The notes under the pieces: model-generated
Seen by the model: only the letters and a program-made list of their open reading frames with translations
What the model was told of the DNA's origin: nothing
The model's database searches: none
Made by a program: the position numbers and the translations under genes
Shown here: one piece after another, positions 1-9,297 of the stretch
How the letters are laid out: the number at the start of each line of letters is the position of its first letter
Position numbering within the stretch: position 1 is the first letter of the stretch
From: Prorocentrum cordatum
Lineage: Eukaryota; Sar; Dinophyceae; Prorocentrales; Prorocentraceae
NCBI GenBank assembly: GCA_963575745.1
Contig: CAUYUJ010022059.1
Coordinates: forward strand, 1-64,000
Reading direction: 5' to 3'
Length of the DNA: 64,000 nucleotides

Positions 1-13
1 CTTCGAAGGCATT

Positions 14-3000
14 ATGTGGCACGGCTTGTCCTGTAGACCCGAGCACAACACGAAGAAACAGGGGACAGGCCGGTCGCACATCCACTTCGTGCCGACGGTC
101 CGCCGTCGTGCCGTGAACAGTGGGTGGGACCCAGACTCAGACATCATCATATTAGTAGATTGGCACAAGGCCATGCAAGATGGTATGAAGTTCTGTTGGT
201 CTGATAACGGAGTCCTTTTGTCCGAGGGAAACAACGGTATCATCGAACCGTACTACATTTCCCATGTAGAGGACCTTGCCACGGGGAAGCACTGGCGCAA
301 TCCAGAGTACCTGGGGGATCGCCGGGCGCGTGCCCCCCCCGCCGTGCTGTCGGCCCCTGGCAGGTGGGCTGACGTTGGCAGTGCCAGCGTCGAACACCAG
401 TGGTCCCGAGACCAAGAGGGCGTCGACCCTCCCATGGTCTGCCTCCACAGGGAGGTTGGGGACCACTACAGTCCCGCCAAGCTGGGAAACCAGCCTGAGG
501 TCCACCAGATCTTCATGATCACCGAGAGTGAGGCCGGGAGCGCGGCTCCAAGCCGCGCCCCACGCCAAGGGCCTAGCGCCGTGTCTTGGCAGGCCATCAG
601 CACCTCGGACTTGGACCAGATAGCGGCCGCTCTGAACCCTGAACAGGTGGAGCAATTGGCGGATAGGTTATATCAGAAGGACCCCTGGGCCGCAGGCCAG
701 GGAGCAATGTCCGCCATGGCGACGCGAAATCGTCAGGCCATGCAGGGAAACCTGCCTATAAATGGACTCAGAGCTGAGATGCCTGAGCCGCAGGGAGACC
801 CGCAGACGTTCGGCCGCATCTTTGGAGAGCCTGCTCGATTTGAGCAGATGCATGGAAGCCCCTCGCAGAGCATGCACACACCGAGGGGCATGACTCCAAT
901 GGCTACACCACCTGCACAGTCTCCGTTCGGGACTCCTGGCCGCCCTGCCACGAACGGCACCCTCATGGAGAGGATCGCAGCGGCTAGGGCCGAGCATGGC
1001 ACAGCTCTCCTGAACATGATGCCGCCCGGCACTCCAACGAGTCAGCAGGGAAACCTGCCCGGCACCCCAAGCCATCATCGGCCGTTTGCTGGACAAACCA
1101 CAGTAGCTGGTGTGCCTGATGACTACCGTGCAAGAGTGGCGGCCGCTGTGCAGCAGGTGCAGAGCCATAATCTGCCTCACCCAAGTGGTCGGAGGTGGAG
1201 GCCGGCCTGGTCCTGGGAGCCTGAGGGTCCCAACCCAAGGGATCCTGCTCGGCAGCGAGCCTTCATCCCAGCGTTCAATGCTCACCCGAGCATGGCCCAG
1301 GGCCAGAGGCCACCGCCAGCGCACATGAATCCGCCATTGTACCCTAATGGGTCCAGAGTTCCGAACAAGTTTGTTCGCGAATTGGCGGATCAGCTCCACA
1401 GCCTCACTAACGTGCGCTGCAGTGATCAATCTATGTATCCGCACATGGCCTTCATGCCTTCACCGACGACGCCAGATGTGGCTGTCCAGCCCGCTGCCCA
1501 TTCGATATCGTCTGGCAGTAGGGGCGTGCCTGATTATATCAGGCAGACATACCACACTCAACAGGCATGCTTCAGGCGGAGACAGGCCGTGCAGAGCGTA
1601 CGAGATCATTCACGTGCAGCTGCACTTGAGGTTGTGAGAAACAGAGGCTCACCTTTTCGAGGAAACTCGCCCGCTGTGACCCCTACCGCCTCCGTGCCAA
1701 ATGCCGGAGTGCCGGAGGTGCTGGATCCAACAGGGGCTCCCCCAGCTGCTATCATGCCCTCCGAGACGGTATTGGAGAGACAGCGGCGGGTATATCCCAG
1801 AGCAGCAGATGTAGAAGTTTTCACTGGGATGGAAGATACCTGTGCGGTATGCCTCGAAGAATTTCAGCCCAGGGAAAGTGTTTACCGTTTGAGATGTAAT
1901 CACTTGTTCCATGAGGGGTGCTGGGATTCAAATGTGGTGGGCCATGTCACAAATCAGCGCGAGGGAGATCCTCAGCAGCCACCATGTGCCATCTGCCGAG
2001 CACCTGGCATCATAGCGTCATCATTTCCGTGGACCGGTTCCTTCATTCAGACTCCTGAGCAAGCAGCGAGGGAGCTGCGGGAGTTGAGGAGCATGGTGGA
2101 GGAGATGACGGCCAGGATGCTAGATAGGCAGACAGCTCAGCCCCAACAGCAGGGAAACCTGCCAGAGGAGGTGAGGCCGCCGATGGAGACGGGATACTTC
2201 GATCAGCTTATCCCGATGACGGCGCCTCAGCAGGGAAACCTGCCTAATACTCTTCAGATGTCTCCCCAGAGTGGGGGTGGGGCAGAGACGGCACTGGACC
2301 CTGACCAGCTGCGTGAGTTGCGTGTTCGGCATTTCCAGAATCAAATGGATAATGCACACGCGACTTTTATGCTGGATGCCGATAATCCTGAGACTGATAG
2401 TCCGTCGCTTGACATCTCAGATTCCTCAGTGGCAACCGCGGCAACGGCAGCCAGGGCCGTCGATATCACAGCGACGAACGAGGAGTTCGAGGAGTGGCTG
2501 CAATACAGGGATCACCTCACGAATGAGGGGCTGCAGGATATTGCCCTTCACTCGTATCTGACGCTGACGAGACGCACGACCCGCGAACAGTATAAGAGCA
2601 TACGTGATGAGTATGCCAACTGGTGGGAGGAGCGCGGCGATCACGTCCAGCACGTGTCGTACTTTCAGTACATCGACCTGGTGCGCATGGCCGAAGGCAG
2701 GCCGTATGCCAGCGTCATGCGGGGCAACCCGCCAGGGAGCACGACCGACTCGCGGGGAAACCCGCCTGACGGCACAGCCGACACTTCAGAAACGGTGCAC
2801 ATCAAGCAGCCGAGTAAGACGTTCTTGGATGATGGTGGAAATTCCATCCTCATCGATGTAGGCTCGAAGATCAACATCATGGGCGAAAGCACGAGCCGCA
2901 AGTTCGTCCAGGCTGCTGAGGCACATGGCCGTACTTGTACGTTCGAGCCCCGCTCTCGTTTGAATATCAGAGGAGTGGGAGAAGGGTCGGCACCAGCGAA

Positions 3001-3118
3001 TACCGTAGGCACATTCAGTATTGCCTGCGAGTGCCGGGGGTTCGCCCAGCTCGATTCATATAAGACGAACATTGTTTCAGGCTGTGGCAAAGACCTGCCA
3101 GCCATCCTTCCCCGATAG
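14..3118 (+). CDS. Tpt1/KptA-like domain + Gag + RING-H2 + aspartic protease (N-terminal polyprotein, 5' partial)
   Basis: This long open frame (1034 codons) enters from the window edge, so its true start is unknown. Residues about 5-95 resemble the Tpt1/KptA RNA 2'-phosphotransferase fold: an HG pair, RSHIHFVP, SDIIILVD, DGMKF, SDNGVLLSEG and a PYY-type ending, in the family order. The Arg usual after the SG of this family reads Trp here, so activity is doubtful. Residues 100-600 are Pro/Gln/Met-rich, Gag-like. Residues 610-661 form a RING-H2 finger with C610, C613, C628, H630, H633, C636, C658 and C661. Near residue 948 the motif LIDVG is the aspartic protease site (D948-x-G950). Six of the recurrent QGNLP/RGNPP-type pentapeptides, plus RGNSP, come from the hairpin family. 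The frame ends at TAG 3116-3118 inside the protease; the sequence continues homologously in another frame. Confidence 0.75.
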   Translation: MWHGLSCRPEHNTKKQGTGRSHIHFVPTVRRRAVNSGWDPDSDIIILVDWHKAMQDGMKFCWSDNGVLLSEGNNGIIEPYYISHVEDLATGKHWRNPEYLGDRRARAPPAVLSAPGRWADVGSASVEHQWSRDQEGVDPPMVCLHREVGDHYSPAKLGNQPEVHQIFMITESEAGSAAPSRAPRQGPSAVSWQAISTSDLDQIAAALNPEQVEQLADRLYQKDPWAAGQGAMSAMATRNRQAMQGNLPINGLRAEMPEPQGDPQTFGRIFGEPARFEQMHGSPSQSMHTPRGMTPMATPPAQSPFGTPGRPATNGTLMERIAAARAEHGTALLNMMPPGTPTSQQGNLPGTPSHHRPFAGQTTVAGVPDDYRARVAAAVQQVQSHNLPHPSGRRWRPAWSWEPEGPNPRDPARQRAFIPAFNAHPSMAQGQRPPPAHMNPPLYPNGSRVPNKFVRELADQLHSLTNVRCSDQSMYPHMAFMPSPTTPDVAVQPAAHSISSGSRGVPDYIRQTYHTQQACFRRRQAVQSVRDHSRAAALEVVRNRGSPFRGNSPAVTPTASVPNAGVPEVLDPTGAPPAAIMPSETVLERQRRVYPRAADVEVFTGMEDTCAVCLEEFQPRESVYRLRCNHLFHEGCWDSNVVGHVTNQREGDPQQPPCAICRAPGIIASSFPWTGSFIQTPEQAARELRELRSMVEEMTARMLDRQTAQPQQQGNLPEEVRPPMETGYFDQLIPMTAPQQGNLPNTLQMSPQSGGGAETALDPDQLRELRVRHFQNQMDNAHATFMLDADNPETDSPSLDISDSSVATAATAARAVDITATNEEFEEWLQYRDHLTNEGLQDIALHSYLTLTRRTTREQYKSIRDEYANWWEERGDHVQHVSYFQYIDLVRMAEGRPYASVMRGNPPGSTTDSRGNPPDGTADTSETVHIKQPSKTFLDDGGNSILIDVGSKINIMGESTSRKFVQAAEAHGRTCTFEPRSRLNIRGVGEGSAPANTVGTFSIACECRGFAQLDSYKTNIVSGCGKDLPAILPR
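2719..2765 (+). repeat. pair of GNRA hairpins with GCGGG stems, GCAA and GAAA loops
   Basis: Two members of the mini-hairpin family lie 19 bases apart. 2719-2732 has stem GCGGG/CCCGC with loop GCAA, and 2752-2765 has the same stem with loop GAAA. The loop change keeps the GNRA class. Both encode RGNPP in the Gag/protease frame. Confidence 0.85.
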
Positions 3119-3748
3119 TATGCAGGACAAACGCACGATCATCGTGCTTGAACGAGGCCAGGAGAAGCTGATATTCCCTGGAAAGGGGCAGGTCAAAATG
3201 GAGCTCCCCGAGGGCTCCAAGATCATGCTGACGACGAAGTTGCCGTCAGGGCATCTGTCGATCAGGTGTGATCGTTTTGGAGCTGCGGGGCAACCCGCCT
3301 CGAGCTCAAGCAGCACGTCATTCCAGACGGTGCTGACGGGCGAGCCGACCCCGGCGCAGGAGCGCGAGCAATTGCAGGGAAACCTGCCTCAGGGGTTGAT
3401 GGAGACGCTCGCCAAGGCCACACTATGCGAGGCGACAGCATCGACGATCTTGAAACGTTCGATTGCTTTATTGCCAGGACACTGGCCCAGCATGATGGAA
3501 GTGTACCCATGGACGCTGTGCGGTCCCGCCGGAAGATAGTGATGGGGTACACTAACCGTGAGCTGCAGACAGTCAGCGACGCGAGGTCCAAAGGCGCGCT
3601 GAAACAGCCGATGGATAATCCATCCATGCTGACAGCATTTGCGGAGCAATCCGCCTCTGAGGCCACGGCGCGCTGCAGCGCTGAGCTCCAGCATCTGAGG
3701 GACGCCCAGATGCTGGCAGACATTGCAGGCACATCTTCTCTATCTTGA
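3119..3748 (+). pseudogene. protease C-terminal part and linker, frameshifted continuation of the polyprotein
   Basis: The frame that begins with MQDKRTIIVLERGQEK (from 3120) continues the protease domain after a shift near 3110 and runs to 3539. A second shift leads into a frame open from 3425 to 3748. The segment MELPEGSKIMLTTKLPSGHL is typical of the region after the protease in dinoflagellate copia polyproteins (recalled family pattern, not a database result). It carries three hairpins: 3285-3298 with a GCAA loop, 3374-3387, and 3651-3664 with stem GCGGA/TCCGC. No independent start codon is implied; this is part of the decayed polyprotein. Confidence 0.55.
3651..3664 (+). repeat. GNRA hairpin with compensated stem GCGGA/TCCGC
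   Basis: Stem GCGGA pairs with TCCGC around a GCAA loop and is followed by C. Relative to the GCGGG stem, both partners of the loop-closing pair have changed, which is direct covariation evidence for pairing. Confidence 0.85.
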
Positions 3749-3787
3749 AGATGGCAGGGCGACGCCGCCCCCTCGTCGTCTTGCCTG

Positions 3788-4276
3788 TTGGCCGAAAAGC
3801 CAGGGGGTAACAAGGACAGCGGGGTAACCTGCCTTAGTAAGAGGGCTTTTGTCATTGAAGATACGAGAGAGGCTTGCGTCGACCTCCGCACCCGAGGTTA
3901 TATTTGTGATCGTATTTCCCACAATGAGCTCATGACGAATGTGGGCACAGATTACTTGGGTGCGGTGATCAGTGGAGATTACACTCTCATATGGATTAGT
4001 ACCCCGGGTGACTGGTATGTACGAACTCCAGGAAAGAGAGTGGCCCCACATTGGTCACGTATCCAGAACTTTTTGATAAAAGCCAGAAAACCCCGCATGA
4101 AAATCATGATATTCGGTCCCCCAGGATATGTTTGGAAGTTATCTCCAGTACGTGATACCCTGGACGATCTTAAGTTGTCAGTGATACGGATGCGTTTGTT
4201 TTATTTCGGTATTCGGTTCAATATGCAAGACAGTACACCGAGTGGTACTTACATGCAGGATAGCAATACCGATTAG
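3788..4276 (+). pseudogene. pol linker segment upstream of integrase
   Basis: A 162-codon open frame. WISTPGDWYVRTPGKRVAPHW and KIMIFGPPGYVWKLSPVRDTL match my recollection of the conserved linker between protease and integrase in dinoflagellate copia elements. The function of this linker is not known to me. It contains the one hairpin with a GTAA loop (3819-3832). The end SGTYMQDSNTD continues in the frame that starts near 4270 (KLWACTCKQAIPQHVLDWYG), so a frameshift at about 4265 broke an originally continuous frame. Confidence 0.5.
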
Positions 4277-5100
4277 CTCGAAATTGTGGGCATGTACATG
4301 CAAACAGGCGATACCACAACATGTGTTGGATTGGTATGGCCATACGGTGCGGCATGCTGAATGGAGAGCTCAGACACGTACTACACTCATCCGTCATCTG
4401 AACACCAAAATCTTGGGAAGCACCACCACGCACGGAAACGTGCCTTTATATCTGAACACTTATACACGCACGGACCATAACATCCATCACTACGTGACGA
4501 CCGACAAGGGAGGACCGAAATGGTCTGATGTTATCCGACGTGTAACGATTAACCTGGATACCAATGCGGTAATTCAGGATATCTCAGTCGCCGATCAACC
4601 AACAGGGTATGATTGGCATGCACCATTACCTGCAGGGGTTGCCAACATCAGCACTCGGTTGCATTGGCAACCCGATGAACCGGTCTTGCTCGGAAACGAG
4701 CCGACTCAATCACCACAGAAACCTCGACGCGTCATCATAGATGACTGTTCTCTCCCCCTCCCGATTCTGGCGATTGACGTCTGTGCCCACTCAACCGCGA
4801 CAGTGGGCACGCACAGACCCCTGAACAAAACGAGCAAGTCTTACCTACAGAATCGCGTATCAAGCAGAAGGAAAGGCTCAAAGCCGAAAAGGAAGCAGGC
4901 ATCAAGCCTCGTCGCATTAAAAAGCACGCTGAAGACGGAAACGACGACTGCGGCGACGACTTGTCAGGACTCGGAAAGGATCTTATGGCGACCTGGAGTA
5001 CTGACGTCCCTATTGAGCTGATAAGCTCCGATGAAGACGATGGCCTGTTCCTTGCCCTCCCCGCATCTATGCCCGACACACACGCTGACGTATACATCAT
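4267..5100 (+). pseudogene. pol linker segment, second part
   Basis: A frame open to 5021 carries ACTCKQAIPQHVLDWYGHT and then a less conserved stretch with two hairpin-derived pentapeptides, HGNVP (4430-4443) and LGNEP (4688-4701). Around 4820-5100 another frame reads lysine/glutamate-rich sequence and then DDCGDDLSGLGKD and ISSDEDD, acidic segments typical of the polyprotein before its integrase. At least one frameshift separates the two. No enzymatic motif is visible. Confidence 0.45.
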
Positions 5101-5102
5101 AG

Positions 5103-5912
5103 TTGCTACGCTATGCCATGGTCGCAACAACTGCGTGGATATGTTGGAGCTTTGTGGCGGTGAGGGTGGTATTCCAGAGCTTGCCTTCTCAAGGGGACTC
5201 CTCAGGAGGCAGCCTAGACAAGACCACATATGTCGACCTGGGAGACCCCTCGGCGCAGCGGGTTGTAGATCATTACTTCGCTATATGCTACGCACGAGTT
5301 GCCATGCTACAACCCAGCTGCCGCACCACAGGACCACCATCCTACTATAACTACAAAGTCAATCACAACACTTGGGAACAGCACCACAAAGAAGATTTAC
5401 CACACATAACTTACTGTGGTGAAATTGCTGTTACCCAAGATGACGCTCGGAGGTGGTTTATACGCGAACAACCTACAGGAACATGGGTGGATGATATTCC
5501 CCCATGGAAGAAACTTGCCAACCGACCACACATTACAACCGTACGCGTTGATCAGTGTGCTACGGGACTCAAAGATACGGCTGGTGACTATATTAAGAAG
5601 CCGACAAATATCACCAGCAATGACGAGACGATTCTTAAACATTTGAGCGACTCAAATGCAACGGTCAGCATGTGCACGCACAACCGTGCAACAAAGAGCT
5701 TTCACTGGCACAAAAAATACACTCGACGACTGCAGTCTGCCTTTGTGGAAGCCGTCTATCTGGCGAAAGCCATTGATACTACGCGCGGAAACGCGCCTAC
5801 AAGTACTGCACATGCTTACCCTGCCGACCTTCCTGATCAAGCCGAACCAGGCGAAGGTATGAGACGCACCGGTGATCGTATCATCCCAAAGGTGGCCACC
5901 TGCCCGGCATGA
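5103..5912 (+). pseudogene. pol segment preceding integrase
   Basis: From about 5190 this frame reads DKTTYVDLGDPSAQRVVDHY, then DLPHITYCGEIAVTQDDARRWF, the conserved stretch before the zinc-binding part of integrase in this element family (recognition from memory). It ends with a hairpin-coded RGNAP at 5783-5796 and a stop at 5912. The first codons to about 5190 are probably out of the ancestral frame; the match moves here from the frame ending at 5350. Role unknown. Confidence 0.45.
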
Positions 5913-6128
5913 ATCGACAACGTCCGAAAGGACAGTCCTAGCCATAACAGAGACCCTACGCAGTGTAAGTATCATGATTCCATCTCCGTATATTGGCCAT
6001 GTCCCGCGTGCCAGAGGGATCTTACGATAAGCGAAGATGTTAATAACCACCTTGATACCGAATCTGGTAAATGTCGTTTTGCTGAACCATTTAAACTTCC
6101 AGACGACCGCGACCCCGAAGGTAAAACC

Positions 6129-6570
6129 GTGACAGCTTGGTGGAAACCCTTACCTAAACCTGGTGAGGGCCAAGCTTCAGCTTCAGGTGGCCGCCAAGGC
6201 GCACGCGCCAGGCCACCACGACCACGACCCTTCGGTAACGTTGATCCGACATCTGGCGCCAGCAGTTACGACATGCTACGAGACGCCCCCGAGCGTGGAA
6301 ACACGCCTTCTGCGTCTTCTAGCGAAGCGCCACAGGTAGCGGCCCGTCGTGGCCGCTTACAAGGCGTGCCACCACCACCAGATGCAGTTCACGAAGGAGA
6401 CCGACTGCGGAGAGCCACAAGGAACCCTCTTGCCTCTACCGGCTCGGGCCTCCACGATTACCCGACTGGACGAGATTCGACATCCAACGCAGTCTGCAAA
6501 ATCTCCGTAGTCACGAACTTCATGTCGTGAAAAAGGAATCCCGTAAACTGCACCTGCGGTGGCATCATGC
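6129..6570 (+). pseudogene. region leading into the integrase HHCC finger
   Basis: A frame open 6129-6530 contains GEGQASASGGRQGARARPPR and a hairpin-coded ERGNTP (6293-6306). The conserved words RFDIQRSLQNLRSHELHVV and LHLRWHHAK, which supply the two histidines of the integrase zinc finger, are read in other frames across 6470-6570. Frameshifts near 6470 and 6570 are therefore needed to reach the downstream integrase frame. An imperfect longer hairpin (6186-6192 with 6211-6217) also occurs here. Confidence 0.45.
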
Positions 6571-7863
6571 GAAGGACCCAAGATGAGGCTAATCTTAGAC
6601 AAAGTGGGACTGGATAACGTTCGACTGAACATGATCAAAGAAGTTTGCGATACTTGTCGGGAATGCAGAGCATGGGAACGCCCAGGAAACTCAACATTAC
6701 CTTCAGTGAGCCTTCCTGGTAACTGGCTCGATGAAGGCGAAATGGATCTCATGTTTTACACGAAACGGACCATATTTCACATTATGGATCGTTGTATTCG
6801 CCTGGCAGCAGGCCAAGAAATCTCCGACAGAGAACGTGATACTATCATTGACGCCTACCACTACTGCTGGATTGCCTATCATGGACCCTTCAAAGTCTTA
6901 TACTCAGACGGAGAAGGCGCCCTGAACAATGATGCCGCTAAGGCCATGATGGCCAATAAGGGCACGGAACTTCGTATCCGAGCACCTGGCCAACACGCGA
7001 CTTCAATTGAGTCACGAAACGGCATTCTCAGAGGCGTCCTCCACATGATTGAGGAAGAGCTGAATCGACACAACATCCCTGTTGTATTCACTAGAGTATT
7101 GGCAGAAGGTATCTTCGTTACCAATGCCTTTACGTTTTACAACGGAGTATCGCCATACCAAGCACACACAGGACGTCAGCCCTCCTTTCTTCCTGACCTC
7201 GACACCCTTGACTTTCCCAAGGGACCCGAGACATCAGGACACGAACGAGAGCGTCGTGTGAGGGAAGTTAGCCTAGAAGCCATAACTCAAGCCACTGCTG
7301 TGGCCAAGACAAATCGTGCTCTTAGGGCTAAAACGGCTCTTGATGGTGCTCGCCTTTACTCTGCAGGGGATCTGGTAGACTACCATCGACCCACTGCCAC
7401 TAAGGACGATCATGGAGGCTGGAATGGCCCATTCCCGGTGATCCGTAATGTGCCTGAAAGAGGACATATTGTTGTCAAGGCAGGATCTCGTGAGGTAATT
7501 GTGATGTATCCTGATGCTCGTCACACGCTATACATTGAATGTCTCCTCACACGGGAACTTGGCATGGATAATATGGCCATGCAAACCGTCCTTACATATG
7601 TGGCACACCTCGGCGCAGGGAAACCTGCCAAAGTTTTCGGCTATACCCCAGATTACAAGGGAAACCTCAAACTTTCAGACGACAGCAAGTTTCACCCGCG
7701 CGTACATCTAGCACTGCAGTATCTCGTACGAAACTACTTCCGAGTAGAGCATGTAGTAGCAGTTAGATTGGCCAAAAGTGTGTCAAGCTTACCTGCAGTA
7801 AAGTACGCCACCGGGTCTACGCTGATCCACTATGACAACGATATCAGCCCAGCTTTCCACTAG
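6559..7863 (+). CDS. copia-type integrase (zinc finger CxxC and DDE core), polyprotein fragment
   Basis: 434 codons. The frame opens with GTG, which is not a true start, because the polyprotein enters by frameshift. C30 and C33 in VCDTCRECR complete a zinc finger whose two histidines lie just upstream in another frame. The catalytic triad is visible as D63 (EMDLMFY), D117 (LYSDGEGA) and E151 (SIESRNG), with 33 residues between the last two. Residues 200-280 hold the conserved SPYQAHTGRQPSFLPDLD stretch, and a GDLVDY...GGWNGPF..VI segment acts as the C-terminal DNA-binding-like part. Integrase inserts the cDNA into chromosomal DNA. A hairpin at 7615-7628 sits in a minority codon phase (GAGKPAK). 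This is the best-preserved domain of the copy. Confidence 0.8.
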   Translation: MASCEGPKMRLILDKVGLDNVRLNMIKEVCDTCRECRAWERPGNSTLPSVSLPGNWLDEGEMDLMFYTKRTIFHIMDRCIRLAAGQEISDRERDTIIDAYHYCWIAYHGPFKVLYSDGEGALNNDAAKAMMANKGTELRIRAPGQHATSIESRNGILRGVLHMIEEELNRHNIPVVFTRVLAEGIFVTNAFTFYNGVSPYQAHTGRQPSFLPDLDTLDFPKGPETSGHERERRVREVSLEAITQATAVAKTNRALRAKTALDGARLYSAGDLVDYHRPTATKDDHGGWNGPFPVIRNVPERGHIVVKAGSREVIVMYPDARHTLYIECLLTRELGMDNMAMQTVLTYVAHLGAGKPAKVFGYTPDYKGNLKLSDDSKFHPRVHLALQYLVRNYFRVEHVVAVRLAKSVSSLPAVKYATGSTLIHYDNDISPAFH

Positions 7864-7872
7864 TACGAGTGT

Positions 7873-9297
7873 GTGGGCACCGGCCTAAACATTTCTCAGA
7901 TCACTGGTAGCACTCATTTCAGACTTATTCAATGCTTGACTTCACGTGTCTTTTCCTTAGGATTTCACGACGACCTGGCTAAATATCAGCACTCAAGCAA
8001 CACGTCTGGAGAACACGATTCGCCTGGAAACAGGCCTCCTCCAGATACCCCAGGTGCATCATCGCCGAGTGAAGGCCGTCTGTCGACAATCTATGAGGAA
8101 AATGAGGAACATAATATCGAAGCTATGATGCTGGAAGAGTGGTACGACGAACTACGTATGGATCTTCATCCTACGACGACTACCGACGATTATCTCTACT
8201 GCGTCCCAACAACCATGCTGCCCGACCAATGTGTTTTGGTCTCAGCATCTGTGGACGAAGAAGATGTCATATCATCGGACACGCTCGGAGACGAGCCTGA
8301 ACCACGAGAGTCTTGTCTAGTCTCTCTTTGCTCAACTACATCTGACGAGAGCTACTCTCTTGACAGTGATGAATATGGTCCTTACGTTGAGTTATGTTTT
8401 ACATCAGAAACGTCAAAAGTAGTGTTGGAGCAGACTCAACTTGCACAGCTCGACACTGACATGGTCGCAACGATGAGAGTATATGTATCCTCTGCTGCTA
8501 AACGTGCTGTAGTCGTTAAAGAAAATGACCTACTCACCAAAGCCGACATATCAGCACATCCAAAGGAGGTTAGTGAAGCTTTGTATACTGAGCTCAAAAT
8601 CTGGATTGACAACCGATGCTTTGAGATGTATGATTTATCCAAAGCTTCCAACATCATGACATCCAGGTATGTATACAAGTGGAAGTTTGTAAAGGTGGGT
8701 ACCGAGAACGTTAAAACCATTCGTCTCCGACTTGTCCTTCGTGGATTTATGGGCACTGAGGTTTTCGACGTGGAAACATTCTCGGGAACCGCCCGAAGGC
8801 AGTCCCAACGACTCCTGGCAAGTGAGGCGGCATGCCATCCAGAGTGGATCTTAGCATCCATGGATATCGACAAGGCGTTCCTCAAGGGTTCGACCTATGA
8901 GGAACTGGCCCATGCCACCGGCGAGGAAACTCGCATGGTCTGCTTCACTCTTCCACCGGGAAGTGCCCAGGTACTTCGTACACTACCCGGCTTCTCATCT
9001 TATGACGAAAGCCGACACTGCCTCAGGTGCCTCAAACCAGGAACGGGTACAAAGGACGCTCCAAGAGCGTTCTCTCTCAAACTTCGTACGACCACGCGAG
9101 CTATAGGCCTTGCACCGACCAGCTATGATCCTGAATTTGAATTCAGCCAAGATCTGCTAACGGCAAAACAGGTCGATGATATTAACATGACAGGCCTAGA
9201 AAAATATAGACGACTATGTACAGCGTGTCGAAAAGGTGTTTGGCAAATGCAAGCTCAACAAACACTCCTATACGAACTGCGCCGTTCGCTACACTAA
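7873..9297 (+). CDS. copia-type reverse transcriptase, polyprotein fragment
   Basis: 474 codons. An acidic, poorly conserved N-terminal half leads to YVYKWKFVKV and IRLRLVLRGFMG, then the palm: ASMDIDKAFLKG with catalytic D331 at 8863, CLKPGTGTKDAPRAFSLKL, and QVDD with D435-D436 at 9175-9180, the YVDD-equivalent box. Both catalytic sites are intact, but the frame runs out at 9297 because a shift near 9240 moves the sequence into the RNase H frame. Hairpins lie at 8022-8035 (PGNRP phase) and 8921-8934 (GEETR phase). Start uncertain: polyprotein fragment. Confidence 0.8.
   Translation: MGTGLNISQITGSTHFRLIQCLTSRVFSLGFHDDLAKYQHSSNTSGEHDSPGNRPPPDTPGASSPSEGRLSTIYEENEEHNIEAMMLEEWYDELRMDLHPTTTTDDYLYCVPTTMLPDQCVLVSASVDEEDVISSDTLGDEPEPRESCLVSLCSTTSDESYSLDSDEYGPYVELCFTSETSKVVLEQTQLAQLDTDMVATMRVYVSSAAKRAVVVKENDLLTKADISAHPKEVSEALYTELKIWIDNRCFEMYDLSKASNIMTSRYVYKWKFVKVGTENVKTIRLRLVLRGFMGTEVFDVETFSGTARRQSQRLLASEAACHPEWILASMDIDKAFLKGSTYEELAHATGEETRMVCFTLPPGSAQVLRTLPGFSSYDESRHCLRCLKPGTGTKDAPRAFSLKLRTTTRAIGLAPTSYDPEFEFSQDLLTAKQVDDINMTGLEKYRRLCTACRKGVWQMQAQQTLLYELRRSLH

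Noticed and set aside
4640-4680. GGTTGCATTGGCAACC as a further member of the mini-hairpin family
   Set aside because: It pairs well, but the loop is not GNRA and the GC...GCC frame of the family is missing.
7655-7670. AAGGGAAACCTC as a mini-hairpin
   Set aside because: Only three pairs around GAAA and no GC/GC ends. It could be a decayed copy or chance.
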